A stretch of 52,144 nt of DNA, taken from Defluviitaleaceae bacterium. GTDB taxonomy: Bacteria; Bacillota; Clostridia; Lachnospirales; WQUN01. Below the pieces are notes generated by a model. It had not been told where the DNA came from. It saw only the letters and a list, made by a program, of their open reading frames with translations, and made no database searches. Shown here in pieces: positions 1 through 9,108 of the stretch. The stretch lies in assembly GCA_009777845.1 (NCBI GenBank), contig WRLD01000022.1, positions 1 through 52,144 of the forward strand, written 5' to 3'. Within the stretch, counting starts at the first letter, position 1. Each line of letters opens with the position of its first letter. The position numbers were made by a program, and so were the translations under genes.

Positions 1-1
1 C

Positions 2-3000
2 GAAACCGCCGAGCATGACGGCTACAACGGCCAGCTAGTAATAACAAGCGACTCCGACTGGTGGCAAAGCGGCACAGTAATAGTGCCAGCAGGAGCAACC
101 ACAGCAACAGGAACAATCATAGTACCAACAGATGCAGAAGTGACAATCCATGACATAGTATTCACAGTGTCAAGGCTTAACACAATGCCGGCAAATATCA
201 AGGTAGAATCCGCCGATGCAACGCTAGCAATCACAATAGAAAAAGACACAGACGTAAAAATAACAGACATCACAGTCACCTCACCGTCACCGCTAGCAAT
301 CGCCCCCGCAGGAAAAGCCCTAGCAGACGAGCCAAATATAATATTAGAAGTAACAGGCGAAAACCTAGGCGGTCTGACAAAAGACGACCTTAGCGTGGTT
401 ATTCCTCTGTCTGCTCCATGGCTAACAGGCTCCGCTGTAGTAATCGAAGCAGTAAACGACGAAGAAACAAGCGCGACAGTAATAATTCAGCTATCCGCAA
501 CAGCAAACACCACAAACGCACTACGCCAAATACAGCTAAGAATAAACAACGCAATAGATTCGTCACAGTTTAACCTAGTAACAGTAAGCCAAAACCCAAT
601 GCCCGAAAGCCATACACTGGGCTTAACAGTCACACCAACAAATATAGATGTAACAGTAGGCAACTCCGCAAGCGTACTACTAACCTTTGAAGTAGACCGT
701 GGCGAAACCGCCGAAAGTGACGGCTACACAGGCGCGCTAGGAATAACCACGCCGTCAACATGGCTAGGCGACATAATCCTACTAGGCGGCACAACAACAA
801 CAGCGACAATAAGCGTACCAGTGCAAACCGCAGCAGACCTGCTAAACAGCCCACACGAAATAGTGTTCACCGTATCGCCAATAGGAACAATACCGTCACA
901 CGTAACAGTAACCAACGGCGAAGCAACGCTAACAGTAACAGTAAACGAACCAACCGACATGACAATCGCAACAATCGAAGCCGCTCCAACAACGCTATCA
1001 ATCGACCCAGCAGGAAAAGCCCTAACCGAAGCACCGCATATAACAGTAACAATAACAGGAACAAACCTACAAGACCTAACAGCTGCCAACCTAGGAATAT
1101 TAGGTAGCTCTATTCCCGCATGGCTAACAGCCCCCGACATAACAATAAGCGAAATAAGCCTAGACGGAACAAGCGCGACAGCAACAATCCGCCTAGCCGC
1201 AACCGAAAACGCAACAGGCACAGATAGGGACGCAACCCTAACAATAACCAACACAATCAACTCACTAACCACCCCAGTAACAGTAACTCAAGCCACCCAA
1301 AGCGAGGTTATTAACCTAGGTCTAACAATCGACCCAGAAACCGTGAGAGTATACGAGGGAGTAGCAAGAAATGTCGAAGTAACCTTCACAATAGAACGTG
1401 ACGGCTATGCAGGTCAGCTATTGATTACGCCATCGCCGAACGACTGGATTGACGAAATATTTGTAGCCGCTGGCGTAAGCACAGTTACTAGAACCGTAAT
1501 TGTCCCAAGCCTAGACACAATCGCAAGCTACGAAATCGTATTCACCGTAGACACAATAATACCTCCGTCCCCACACATTACAGTAAACACGGACGAAGCA
1601 ACGCTCACAATAAACGTAGAGGAAATAGTGCCGCATATAGAATACGCCAATTATGACGGCATAGACGGCACGTACAAGGTAGACTTTGAAGTAATAAACC
1701 TGCCCACAGAACCCGACACAGTCACCATAGGAATAGAAAACAGAACCACAGGCGAAACAATAGTAGTGGGTCAGTTTGCGGTAGAAGCAGACGGCACACT
1801 AACAGGCACACTAGCGCCAGGCTTCCTAAATGACGAGGACGAATACTATCTCGTAGTAGCAATTGACGGAAAATGGGCGGCCGACAAGCTAATAGAAGTA
1901 GCAGAAATAATAAGGCATACGCTAGAGCTAGAAGTAACCCCCGAGCAAGCCGAATTTACCGCAGGAATGGGCGGAACGGTAGACCTAGATTTTACAATCG
2001 GGCGTGACGACTACGCAGGCGCGCTTCTAATAGAAGCAGACTCACCGCTGTGGGCGATTGCTGAAATTATCGTAGACGAGGGCGAGGAAGTAGCCCATGT
2101 AACGGTAACCGTTCCCGAGGATATAACAGACGGCGAGTACACCATACGCTATACAGTGTCGCGCATGGCAGAGCTGCCTGCAAACATCATAGTAACCCCT
2201 GCTTATGTGGACGTGACAATAACTGTAAACGTGGACGACAGACCAGTTATTCACGAAATACAACCGCTCGACCCGATTACCATTCCGCAAGCAGGAACGA
2301 CATTCACTACACCGCCAACGGTAGAGTTTACCGTAATAGGCGAAAATCTCGGCAAGCTAACGCCAGAGCATTTTGAAACATCGCTGTTCGCAGATTGGAT
2401 TACGGCTGACGACATTGGCATTGCCGACATCATGGTTTCACTTGACGGAACAAGCGCGACAATAAGGGTACGCATTGCCGCAGACCTTAATCCTAGTGAT
2501 GCAACTCGCGAGGCTACGCTTATTCTGCAAAATACACTCAATCCGTCATTAGAGGGTACTGTACTATTGATACAAGAGGAAGCCGTAATCACTACCCCAG
2601 TAGTCATTAGCTCGATTGCTACGTCAAACGTACACGTAACCTACGAGGGCGCGATTTTCACAGACGGCTTGCAGGTAGTATTCGATATAACAGGCACAAA
2701 CCTACTGGAGCTTACCCTTGGGCATTTAGACCTTGTACTGCCTGCCGCGGACTGGCTCGCTATGGGTACGCCAACGCTTGAATTGACCGAAACGACCGCA
2801 CGCTTGACCGTGCCAGTGATTACGGTACTGTCATATTCTGGCGACGAGCCTCGTAACGCGGTAGTAACAGTAGCAAGCGCGGCTAACCCGTCCGTAACCG
2901 CCACTGCCAACATTATCCAAACTGGCACGTCCGACCTGCCCGTTATCTTCGAGATAACCAAGCTAGAGGACGTAACAGTGCCTATTATGGGTACAACGCT

Positions 3001-6000
3001 AGATACTCCGCCGTACGCGGTATTCCATGTAGAGGGCGTAAACCTCGAAGCACTCACGGCGGACAATTTCGCCGCGGTTGTAACGACTGGCTATGACTGG
3101 CTTACCATTGGCGAGCTTACGCTTACGGACAGAACAAGCACAAGCATGACGCTTACCGTGCCTATTGCCGCAGACGGCGAGGTTGGCGCGGCGCGCGTGG
3201 CGACAATCATGGTTACTAACGATATAACCACGTATGTATACGACTTTGCGCTTGTGGCACAAGCACAGCGCGACCCGATGGCGATTTTCGCAATCGAGCC
3301 TACGCCTTACCGTGTACTGATTGAGCAAAAGGGAACAACCGCAACCGAGGAGCCAAGCATTAGGTATATGATACTTGGCGCGAATATAAGCAATGCGGCA
3401 CTTAGCGTAGAGGACTTTACGCTTGGCGACCGTCCCGATTGGGCGCAGCTTGGCACGCCTACACTGGAAATACTTTCGTCCGCACAGGCAATATTAACAA
3501 TCCCAGTCACGGTAGACGCTAATTCCGACACCGCAGAGCGTGAGGGCTTGCTAACCGTAATGTATGACGGCGATGAGTACAATGTCGAAATCGCACAGGC
3601 GGGCTTTATTCCCACAACCATAGATAGCCTAATCTATGACGGCGCGTTTAATGGGCCTGACGCTACGCATAGGGTGACGTTCACGGTATCGAATATCCCA
3701 GAGGGCGTTGAAACCGTAACAATTGGAATAGAATCGCGTGACGGCAGCAGAGAGCTAATAATTGTCGGCGAATTTGATGTAATAAACGGCAGAGTAATAG
3801 ACGGCGTGCTAGTGCCTGGGCTGCTAGACGAGGACGGCGATTATTTCGTAGTAGTAGTAAGCAACGAGGAAATACTCGCCGAGCGTAAAATTCTTGTAGA
3901 GCCTACGGAAAATTACGTTCTGGGCTTGACCGTAGAGGTAGACCCAACAATAGAAGCCGTACCAGGCATGAGTATTCCTGTTACGTTTGAAATCGAGCGT
4001 GACGGCTACAATGGCGTGCTTAGAATTACGTCGTCAATGTGGCTGCTGCCAATACTTGTAGAGCCTGATGTAAGCCTTGTGGAAAATGTAATGCTTTATA
4101 TTCCGCCAACGGCAGAGCCTGGGACGTACACGCTAGACTTCACTGTATCGAGAGTGGCGACAACGCCATTGAATATAAACGTAGTCCCTGCCTATGATTC
4201 CTTGACAATAGAAGTATATCCGCCGGATACGTCCACTAGGGTTATTGCAATTACTCCTGCGGAATATCAAGTAACAGTACCGTTTGCTCCCACTGAGGAA
4301 ATCTACGTTGTATTCAATATAATCGGCGAAAACTTCATTTCGGGCGGCGGATTAAATGTGGAGGATTTTGCTCTAGGGCTTCCAACACATGAATCGTGGT
4401 TAGTAGCAGGTACGTTTGTTCTCGATATTACAAGCGAAACAACCGCGACCCTAGCTATACCAATCACAGTGGAAACAAATCCGCTAGGCTCTCCGCGTTC
4501 CACACACCTTTCACTAGATAGCGAATGGATTACGAGCCATGGCGCGGTTCACACTCCTGCGTTGATTACCCAAGAGGCAAATACCTCGCTAGTTACGATT
4601 AGCGGCATTGAGCCAGTAGTCGGCGGCGGCATTGTGAATATACCAGCCGAGGGTACGGCGTTTGACACAGAGCCGTATGCGGTATTTACCGTAACAGGCG
4701 AAAACCTAGATGCGCTAACGCCAGAGCATTTTAGCGTAAGAGAAGAAGCTACTCCGTCTGGTATCAATGTCGGCGAGATTATTTTCTCGGAGCAAACGGC
4801 TACAAGTATTACGCTGTTGGTGCAAATTGCCGCAGACGGCGAAGCAGGCCCGCAACGTGTACGTCAAATCGTGGTTCAGTATAATGCTAACCCATCTACT
4901 ACGGGGGCGGTAGTAGCCATTCAACCCGTGCGGATTGACGTAACCCCGACAATAGACGGCATATCTAGCACAGACGGCGTTGTGGTTGTTCCTGCACAGG
5001 GTACGCCAGTCGGCGAGCCGCTGAGCGTAGAGCTGATTGTCACAGGTGAAAACCTTCGCGTACTAAGCGATAGTAGCTTCTTTGCAGACGAGGTACCGTC
5101 ATGGATTGACGTGGTTGGTATTAGCTTTGTGGCAGATGATACTGATACGCAGGGTACACTAACGGTGGAAATAGTCGTAGGCGAGTATGAGCTTGGTCGT
5201 ATGGATACGTTCCAAATATACAATACAGTAAACGCTGAATACGGCACGATTACAGTACGTCAGCTTGCACTAAGCACAGGCACGCCTAATATAACCGCAA
5301 TCACCGCAGAGCCGGAAAGCCTACGAGTAACGGCCTCCGAGCATGTGAGAGATATTGTATTCACTATTACAGGCGACAGCCTAGAGCATTTGGCCGCGCA
5401 GGATTTTGAATACGCGTTCGAGGATTGGGTTACTGAGCTAGACATGGTAATTGATGTCAATGACGACGGCACAGAAGCGACAGTTACACTCACCATAAGG
5501 ATAGACGAGAATGGCTCGGATACCTATTTCGCGCCCGACCGTGGCTTTGTGTTGGAGCTTGGGTATAGCGGAGTGGCGGAAGTGTGCGAGGTGGCTATTG
5601 ACCAAGACCGTCGGTATTCTCGGTTGCAGGCGGCGTTAGCGGCGGTGGTTGACCCTGCGCGTGTTGGCAACGCAAACATAATTGCTGCGGATGTAGCGGC
5701 TATCCAGCGTTTCCAAGGGCAAGGCTTGAACTGGGGTACGACCGTAAGTATCGATATTATCCCACTTGCAGCACAGCGTACCGCAATCCAGCGCATGATT
5801 GATGCGGCGGCTAGGGTTGAAGGTGGCGACTTCTCGGATATGGCAAATTTAACATCCCTTCAAAAGGCAGTAATAGCAGTTGTTGACCCTGGTCGTGTCG
5901 GCAACGCAAACATAATTGCTGCGGATGTAGCGGCTATCCAGCGTTTCCAAGGGCAAGGTTTGAACTGGGGTACGACCGTAAGTATCGATATTATCCCACT

Positions 6001-6052
6001 TGCAGCACAGCGTACCGCAATCCAACGCATGATTGAGGCTTCACAAAACTAG
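2..6052 (+). CDS. Giant repeat-built surface/secreted protein, 5' end outside the window
   Basis: The reading frame is open from the first complete codon (base 2) to TAG at 6050-6052, giving at least 2016 residues, so start and signal peptide lie upstream. It consists of alternating beta-rich modules. One type of about 95 residues contains words such as VTGENLGGLT and ends in a Q-rich strand. The other begins with LGLTVTP-like strands followed by a RDGY motif and a tryptophan. A third module, with DTVTIGIE, occurs twice (around residues 570-650 and 1230-1310). The C-terminus carries a duplicated block of about 78 residues, described separately. No enzymatic motif, sortase signal or SLH domain is visible. 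The two main module types recur in the SLH protein at 43590, so a cell-surface or adhesin-like role is inferred. The first 1.6 kb is richer in A-ending codons (CTA, ATA, ACA, GTA) than the later part. Function unproven. Confidence -1.
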   Translation, partial: ETAEHDGYNGQLVITSDSDWWQSGTVIVPAGATTATGTIIVPTDAEVTIHDIVFTVSRLNTMPANIKVESADATLAITIEKDTDVKITDITVTSPSPLAIAPAGKALADEPNIILEVTGENLGGLTKDDLSVVIPLSAPWLTGSAVVIEAVNDEETSATVIIQLSATANTTNALRQIQLRINNAIDSSQFNLVTVSQNPMPESHTLGLTVTPTNIDVTVGNSASVLLTFEVDRGETAESDGYTGALGITTPSTWLGDIILLGGTTTTATISVPVQTAADLLNSPHEIVFTVSPIGTIPSHVTVTNGEATLTVTVNEPTDMTIATIEAAPTTLSIDPAGKALTEAPHITVTITGTNLQDLTAANLGILGSSIPAWLTAPDITISEISLDGTSATATIRLAATENATGTDRDATLTITNTINSLTTPVTVTQATQSEVINLGLTIDPETVRVYEGVARNVEVTFTIERDGYAGQLLITPSPNDWIDEIFVAAGVSTVTRTVIVPSLDTIASYEIVFTVDTIIPPSPHITVNTDEATLTINVEEIVPHIEYANYDGIDGTYKVDFEVINLPTEPDTVTIGIENRTTGETIVVGQFAVEADGTLTGTLAPGFLNDEDEYYLVVAIDGKWAADKLIEVAEIIRHTLELEVTPEQAEFTAGMGGTVDLDFTIGRDDYAGALLIEADSPLWAIAEIIVDEGEEVAHVTVTVPEDITDGEYTIRYTVSRMAELPANIIVTPAYVDVTITVNVDDRPVIHEIQPLDPITIPQAGTTFTTPPTVEFTVIGENLGKLTPEHFETSLFADWITADDIGIADIMVSLDGTSATIRVRIAADLNPSDATREATLILQNTLNPSLEGTVLLIQEEAVITTPVVISSIATSNVHVTYEGAIFTDGLQVVFDITGTNLLELTLGHLDLVLPAADWLAMGTPTLELTETTARLTVPVITVLSYSGDEPRNAVVTVASAANPSVTATANIIQTGTSDLPVIFEITKLEDVTVPIMGTTLDTPPYAVFHVEGVNLEALTADNFAAVVTTGYDWLTIGELTLTDRTSTSMTLTVPIAADGEVGAARVATIMVTNDITTYVYDFALVAQAQRDPMAIFAIEPTPYRVLIEQKGTTATEEPSIRYMILGANISNAALSVEDFTLGDRPDWAQLGTPTLEILSSAQAILTIPVTVDANSDTAEREGLLTVMYDGDEYNVEIAQAGFIPTTIDSLIYDGAFNGPDATHRVTFTVSNIPEGVETVTIGIESRDGSRELIIVGEFDVINGRVIDGVLVPGLLDEDGDYFVVVVSNEEILAERKILVEPTENYVLGLTVEVDPTIEAVPGMSIPVTFEIERDGYNGVLRITSSMWLLPILVEPDVSLVENVMLYIPPTAEPGTYTLDFTVSRVATTPLNINVVPAYDSLTIEVYPPDTSTRVIAITPAEYQVTVPFAPTEEIYVVFNIIGENFISGGGLNVEDFALGLPTHESWLVAGTFVLDITSETTATLAIPITVETNPLGSPRSTHLSLDSEWITSHGAVHTPALITQEANTSLVTISGIEPVVGGGIVNIPAEGTAFDTEPYAVFTVTGENLDALTPEHFSVREEATPSGINVGEIIFSEQTATSITLLVQIAADGEAGPQRVRQIVVQYNANPSTTGAVVAIQPVRIDVTPTIDGISSTDGVVVVPAQGTPVGEPLSVELIVTGENLRVLSDSSFFADEVPSWIDVVGISFVADDTDTQGTLTVEIVVGEYELGRMDTFQIYNTVNAEYGTITVRQLALSTGTPNITAITAEPESLRVTASEHVRDIVFTITGDSLEHLAAQDFEYAFEDWVTELDMVIDVNDDGTEATVTLTIRIDENGSDTYFAPDRGFVLELGYSGVAEVCEVAIDQDRRYSRLQAALAAVVDPARVGNANIIAADVAAIQRFQGQGLNWGTTVSIDIIPLAAQRTAIQRMIDAAARVEGGDFSDMANLTSLQKAVIAVVDPGRVGNANIIAADVAAIQRFQGQGLNWGTTVSIDIIPLAAQRTAIQRMIEASQN
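5632..6046 (+). repeat. C-terminal 234-bp tandem duplication inside the giant protein gene
   Basis: Two copies, offset by exactly 234 bp (78 codons), are almost identical from about 5666-5807 and 5900-6041. Each encodes a block with the words VGNANIIAADVAAIQRF and PLAAQRTAIQRMI. The near-identity at DNA level suggests a recent duplication or gene conversion. The AADVAAIQR word resembles the helix of a type I dockerin repeat, but the preceding loop lacks the calcium-binding Asp/Asn pattern, so a dockerin assignment is only speculative. Confidence -1.
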
Positions 6053-6114
6053 GGTGTTTCCCAAGAAGTATAGCTTTAAACAGCTATAACCAACCCCAAC
6101 CCACCCACAAAACC

Positions 6115-6158
6115 AAAAAAGGTTCATCTGCCCAAACACAAGCAGACGAACCTTTTTT
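6115..6158 (+). terminator. Rho-independent terminator after the giant surface protein gene
   Basis: A 12-bp stem with one mismatch (AGGTTCATCTGC against GCAGACGAACCT) encloses a 10-base loop and is followed by six T residues. It lies about 65 bases after the TAG stop, and the A-run before it could also allow some reverse termination. Confidence -1.
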
Positions 6159-6296
6159 ATATATTAAAAAAATAACCGCCCCCACTCGTACACAAAATCA
6201 GACCCATTTGCATAACATGTTTTATAAAAGCGGCAGCGTAAAGCCGCACATGAAAAATCGCCGAGGGCGAGCCAAAAAAAGTTTGGGGGTAGGTTA

Positions 6297-7061
6297 ATGA
6301 AAGGGATTATTCTCAAGGATGACGCAAGATACGAATATACGGAAGCATATTTACGCGGCAAGGGTTATGTTTTTCATGCGATTGATATTTACCCGCGCGG
6401 CTTGGAGTTTGCTATTTTTCCGTTTAAGGAGCGAGTAGACACAAGCGCGTACAACGACGATTACTTTGAGGCGTTCGGGGAGCATTCCCATGTTTTTTCG
6501 GGAATAAGGAGCGAATATCTGGCAGAAAAATGCAAAAAGCACGGCGTAAATTACCATGTGATGATGGAGGACAGGGGTACAACCGTAAAAAATGCGGTGC
6601 CAACCTCGGAGGGCGTAATCGCGTACCTTATCCATAATTTGGGGCGGACAATCGCAAGCAGCCGAATTTTGGTCGTGGGGTACGGCGTTTGCGGCAGGGA
6701 CTTGGCGCGGCGGCTTGCCGCACTAGGGGCGGACGTAAGCGCGCTTGTACGCAGCCGCGAAAAAGCGTGTATCGCGCAGGCCGACTCGGTTTCGCCGGTT
6801 TATTTGAGCGACAGCGTGTTAAAAGGCTTCGACGCGGTTATCAATACCGCCCCCGCACAAATAATTTCCAACGAAATGCTAAAGCAGGCGGACGACACGC
6901 TTATGGTGGACATAGCGTCCGCGCCGTTTGGCTTTGACATAAAATTTGCGAAGGAGCAAAATAGCCGTTCCGCGGTGCTTGCGGCAATTCCCGGGAAATA
7001 TGCCGTGCAAACCGCAGGCGAAATTTTGGGTGAATATATAGATTTTATTTTGAAAGCGTGA
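6297..7061 (+). CDS. dpaA: Dipicolinate synthase subunit A
   Basis: This 254-residue protein is recognisable as DpaA/SpoVFA, the oxidoreductase-like subunit that with DpaB makes dipicolinic acid from the lysine-pathway intermediate in the mother cell during sporulation. Visible features are a Rossmann nucleotide-binding turn GYGVCG at residues 128-133, the preceding NAVPTSEG segment near 99-106, and the family words ASAPFGFD and PGKYAVQTAG near the C-terminus. It is somewhat shorter than Bacillus SpoVFA (about 297 residues). The ATG follows a GGGGGT-type ribosome site. A weak sigma-K-like word (GCATAACATGT at 6210-6220, with AC 17 bases before CATA) lies upstream but is not a strict match. 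dpaB follows 54 bases later with an AAGGAGA site, suggesting co-transcription. Confidence -1.
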   Translation: MKGIILKDDARYEYTEAYLRGKGYVFHAIDIYPRGLEFAIFPFKERVDTSAYNDDYFEAFGEHSHVFSGIRSEYLAEKCKKHGVNYHVMMEDRGTTVKNAVPTSEGVIAYLIHNLGRTIASSRILVVGYGVCGRDLARRLAALGADVSALVRSREKACIAQADSVSPVYLSDSVLKGFDAVINTAPAQIISNEMLKQADDTLMVDIASAPFGFDIKFAKEQNSRSAVLAAIPGKYAVQTAGEILGEYIDFILKA

Positions 7062-7115
7062 AAAATCGCACATCAAAAATCGCCGAAGGCGAGCCGAAAA
7101 AAAAGGAGAATTGAC

Positions 7116-7700
7116 ATGAAATTAAAGGGGAAAAAAGTCGGGTTTGGGCTGACTGCGTCCTTTTGCACATCGCTCGAAATTTTGGAGCCGTTACGCAAGC
7201 TAAAGGAAATGGGCGCGGACATTTACCCTGTAGTTTCCGACAATGTAAACCGCTTTAGCTCGCGGTTTCACGACAAGGATTCGTATTTGCAGGAAATATC
7301 GGAAATTTGCGGCAAGGACATAATCAGCACCATCGCGCAAGCCGAGGCCTTTGGCCCGACCACAAAAATGGATATAATGGTAATCGCGCCCGCCACAGGA
7401 AACACAATCGCAAAGCTCGCTAACGGCATTTCTGACGGCGCGGTCACTCTCGCGACAAAGGCCACGCTACGCAACAACAAGCCCGTCTTGCTCGCGCTTT
7501 TTTCAAACGACGCACTAGGAATGAACGGCACAAATATAATGAAGCTATACAACACAAAAAATATGTACTTTGTGCCGTTTGGGCAGGATAACCCTGTGCA
7601 AAAGCCCACAAGCATGACGGCGGATTTGTCGCAGCTGGTCGAAGCCATAGAAAACGCCATTGACGGAAAGCAAATGCAACCCGCAATAATAATGCACTAG
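7116..7700 (+). CDS. dpaB: Dipicolinate synthase subunit B
   Basis: A 194-residue flavoprotein-family subunit (UbiX/DfpA-like fold) of dipicolinate synthase, partner of the preceding DpaA. The N-terminus has the family word FGLTASFCTSLE; the middle carries APATGNTIAKLANGISD, typical of the flavin-binding loop; and the part near residues 120-145 has KPVLLALFSNDALG. Length matches the family (about 195-200). The start is supported by an AAAAGGAGA site just upstream. The presence of both subunits is strong evidence that the organism forms endospores. The gene ends at a GC-rich hairpin-containing repeat area. Confidence -1.
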   Translation: MKLKGKKVGFGLTASFCTSLEILEPLRKLKEMGADIYPVVSDNVNRFSSRFHDKDSYLQEISEICGKDIISTIAQAEAFGPTTKMDIMVIAPATGNTIAKLANGISDGAVTLATKATLRNNKPVLLALFSNDALGMNGTNIMKLYNTKNMYFVPFGQDNPVQKPTSMTADLSQLVEAIENAIDGKQMQPAIIMH

Positions 7701-7888
7701 GGGGGGGCGTAGCCCCTTTTCACCGCTGGAGTGTGGTGGGAATGTCGTCACGAGGGGCATAGCCCCTTTTCTCCGACTGATTGTTGGTGGGAATATCGCC
7801 TCGAAGCCTTTAGGGTGTTAGCCCCCTTTTCTCTCACCAAGTTGATGTTCTGCGAACGCAAAGCATCGACTTGGTGAGGAATGTCGCC
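7701..7888. repeat. GC-rich short repeats after dpaB
   Basis: No gene is seen here. The stretch holds related hairpin-forming units, GGGGCGTAGCCCC and GGGGCATAGCCCC, each followed by TTTTC and a GGTGGGAATRTCG word. A further inverted pair surrounds 7838-7882 (CACCAAGTTGATG with a partly matching CATCGACTTGGTG). The first hairpin, immediately after the dpaB stop and followed by TTTT, could act as its terminator. Confidence -1.
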
Positions 7889-8992
7889 ACGGCAAACGCA
7901 CGAATGGCAAGGGCGTGTAGCTTATTCGGTTTTAAGAGCGATTATACACGGATTTAACGGATTCACGCAGATTTACGCGGATTTTTCCCACGAGCCAATC
8001 CGCGTAAATCCGTGAAAATCCGCTGAATCCGTGTTTGATTTACATATTTCGGCTTCGTGCGTTTGTTGTGGGAATGTCGCCATGGCAATTTGATTTGAGG
8101 TGATAATTGCCAGTTTGCAAGATTTATTGTAGGGGCGAGGCTTGCCTCGCCCGAGGTATGCACGTTCTGTAATTCGGGACGGATAACGTCCATTAGAGCA
8201 GAGCTAGGTGACCTCGGGACGGGTAAACCCGTCCCCTACAAAAAACACGGCAAATTTACATGATAAACGCACGAACGATAATAAACGCACGAACGATAAA
8301 GGCGTGTAGTTTATTCAGTTTTGAAAGGCACTTATACACGGATTTAACAGATTCACGCAGATTTACGCAGATTTTTCCACGAGCCAATCCGCGTAAATCC
8401 GCTGAATCCGTGTTTGATTTACACATTTTGGCTTCGTGCGTTTGTCGTGGGAATGTCGCCATGGCAATTTGATTTGAGGTGATAATTGTCAGTTTGCAAG
8501 GTTTAATGTAGGGGCGAGGCTTGCCTCGCCCGAGGTATGCACGTTATGTAATTCGGGACGGATAACGTCCATTAGAGCAGAGCTAGGTAACCTCGGGACG
8601 GATAAATCCGTCCCCTACAAAAAACACGGCAAATTTACACGACAAACGCACGAAGGGCAAAAGCGTGTAGCTTATTCAGTCTTAAAAGCGATTATACACG
8701 GATTTAACGGATTCACACAGATTTACGCGGATTTTCTCACGAGCCAATCCGCGTAAATCCGTGAAAATCCGCTGAATCCGTGTTTGATTTACACATTTTG
8801 ACTTCGTGCGTTTGTTGTGGGAATGTCGCCATGGCAATTTAATTTGAGGTGATAATTGCCAGTTTGCAAGGTTTAATGTAGGGGCGAGGCTTGCCTCGCC
8901 CGAGGTATGCACGTTCTATAATTCGGGACGGATAACGTCCATTAGAGCAGAGCTAGGTAACCTCGGGACGGATAAATCCGTCCCCTACAAAA
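7889..8992. repeat. Three tandem copies of a composite intergenic repeat (families F+A+C)
   Basis: Three units start at about 7889, 8263 and 8639. Each runs in the same order. First comes a block F beginning with a CAAACGCACGAA-like word and ending GTGTAG. Next is a family A array, with GGATTTAACGGATT-type words followed by their inverse around the word CCCACGAGCC. Then comes a linker with GGGAATGTCGCCATGGCAA. Last is a family C element, whose ends are the hairpins GGGCGAGGCTTGCCTCGCCC and GGGACGG-N4-6-CCGTCCC. The units are about 350-390 bp and highly similar. In unit 2 an 18-bp word (ATAAACGCACGAACGATA) is itself doubled. No credible reading frame is present. Confidence -1.
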
Positions 8993-9047
8993 ACCCCTGT
9001 AAACTGGTAATTATCGCCTCGAAGCCTTAAAAAATTAGCGATAAGCA

Positions 9048-9096
9048 AAAAGAGCGAGGATTTTGAGTGCTTTTCTCAAAATCCACGCTCTTTTCT
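9048..9096 (-). terminator. Strong terminator of the copper-amine-oxidase-N-like gene
   Basis: A 20-bp stem with one mismatch (AAAAGAGCG-A-GGATTTTGAG against its complement) encloses a 7-base loop. It lies just after the TAA of the minus-strand gene and is followed on that strand by a T run. The symmetric A/T flanks could make it work in both directions. Confidence -1.
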
Positions 9097-9108
9097 GTTA
9101 TGGCAAAA

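Noticed and set aside
5660..5740. Type I dockerin at the end of the giant protein
   Set aside because: The calcium-binding Asp/Asn ladder is missing; kept only as a speculative finding.
6190..6222. Sigma-K promoter for dpaAB
   Set aside because: The -10 word GCATAACATG differs from the consensus and chance matches are likely; noted only under dpaA.
8256..8912. Reading frames of 68-76 residues in the tandem composite repeats
   Set aside because: They run through repeat arrays on both strands, lack ribosome sites and are not kept open equally in the three copies.
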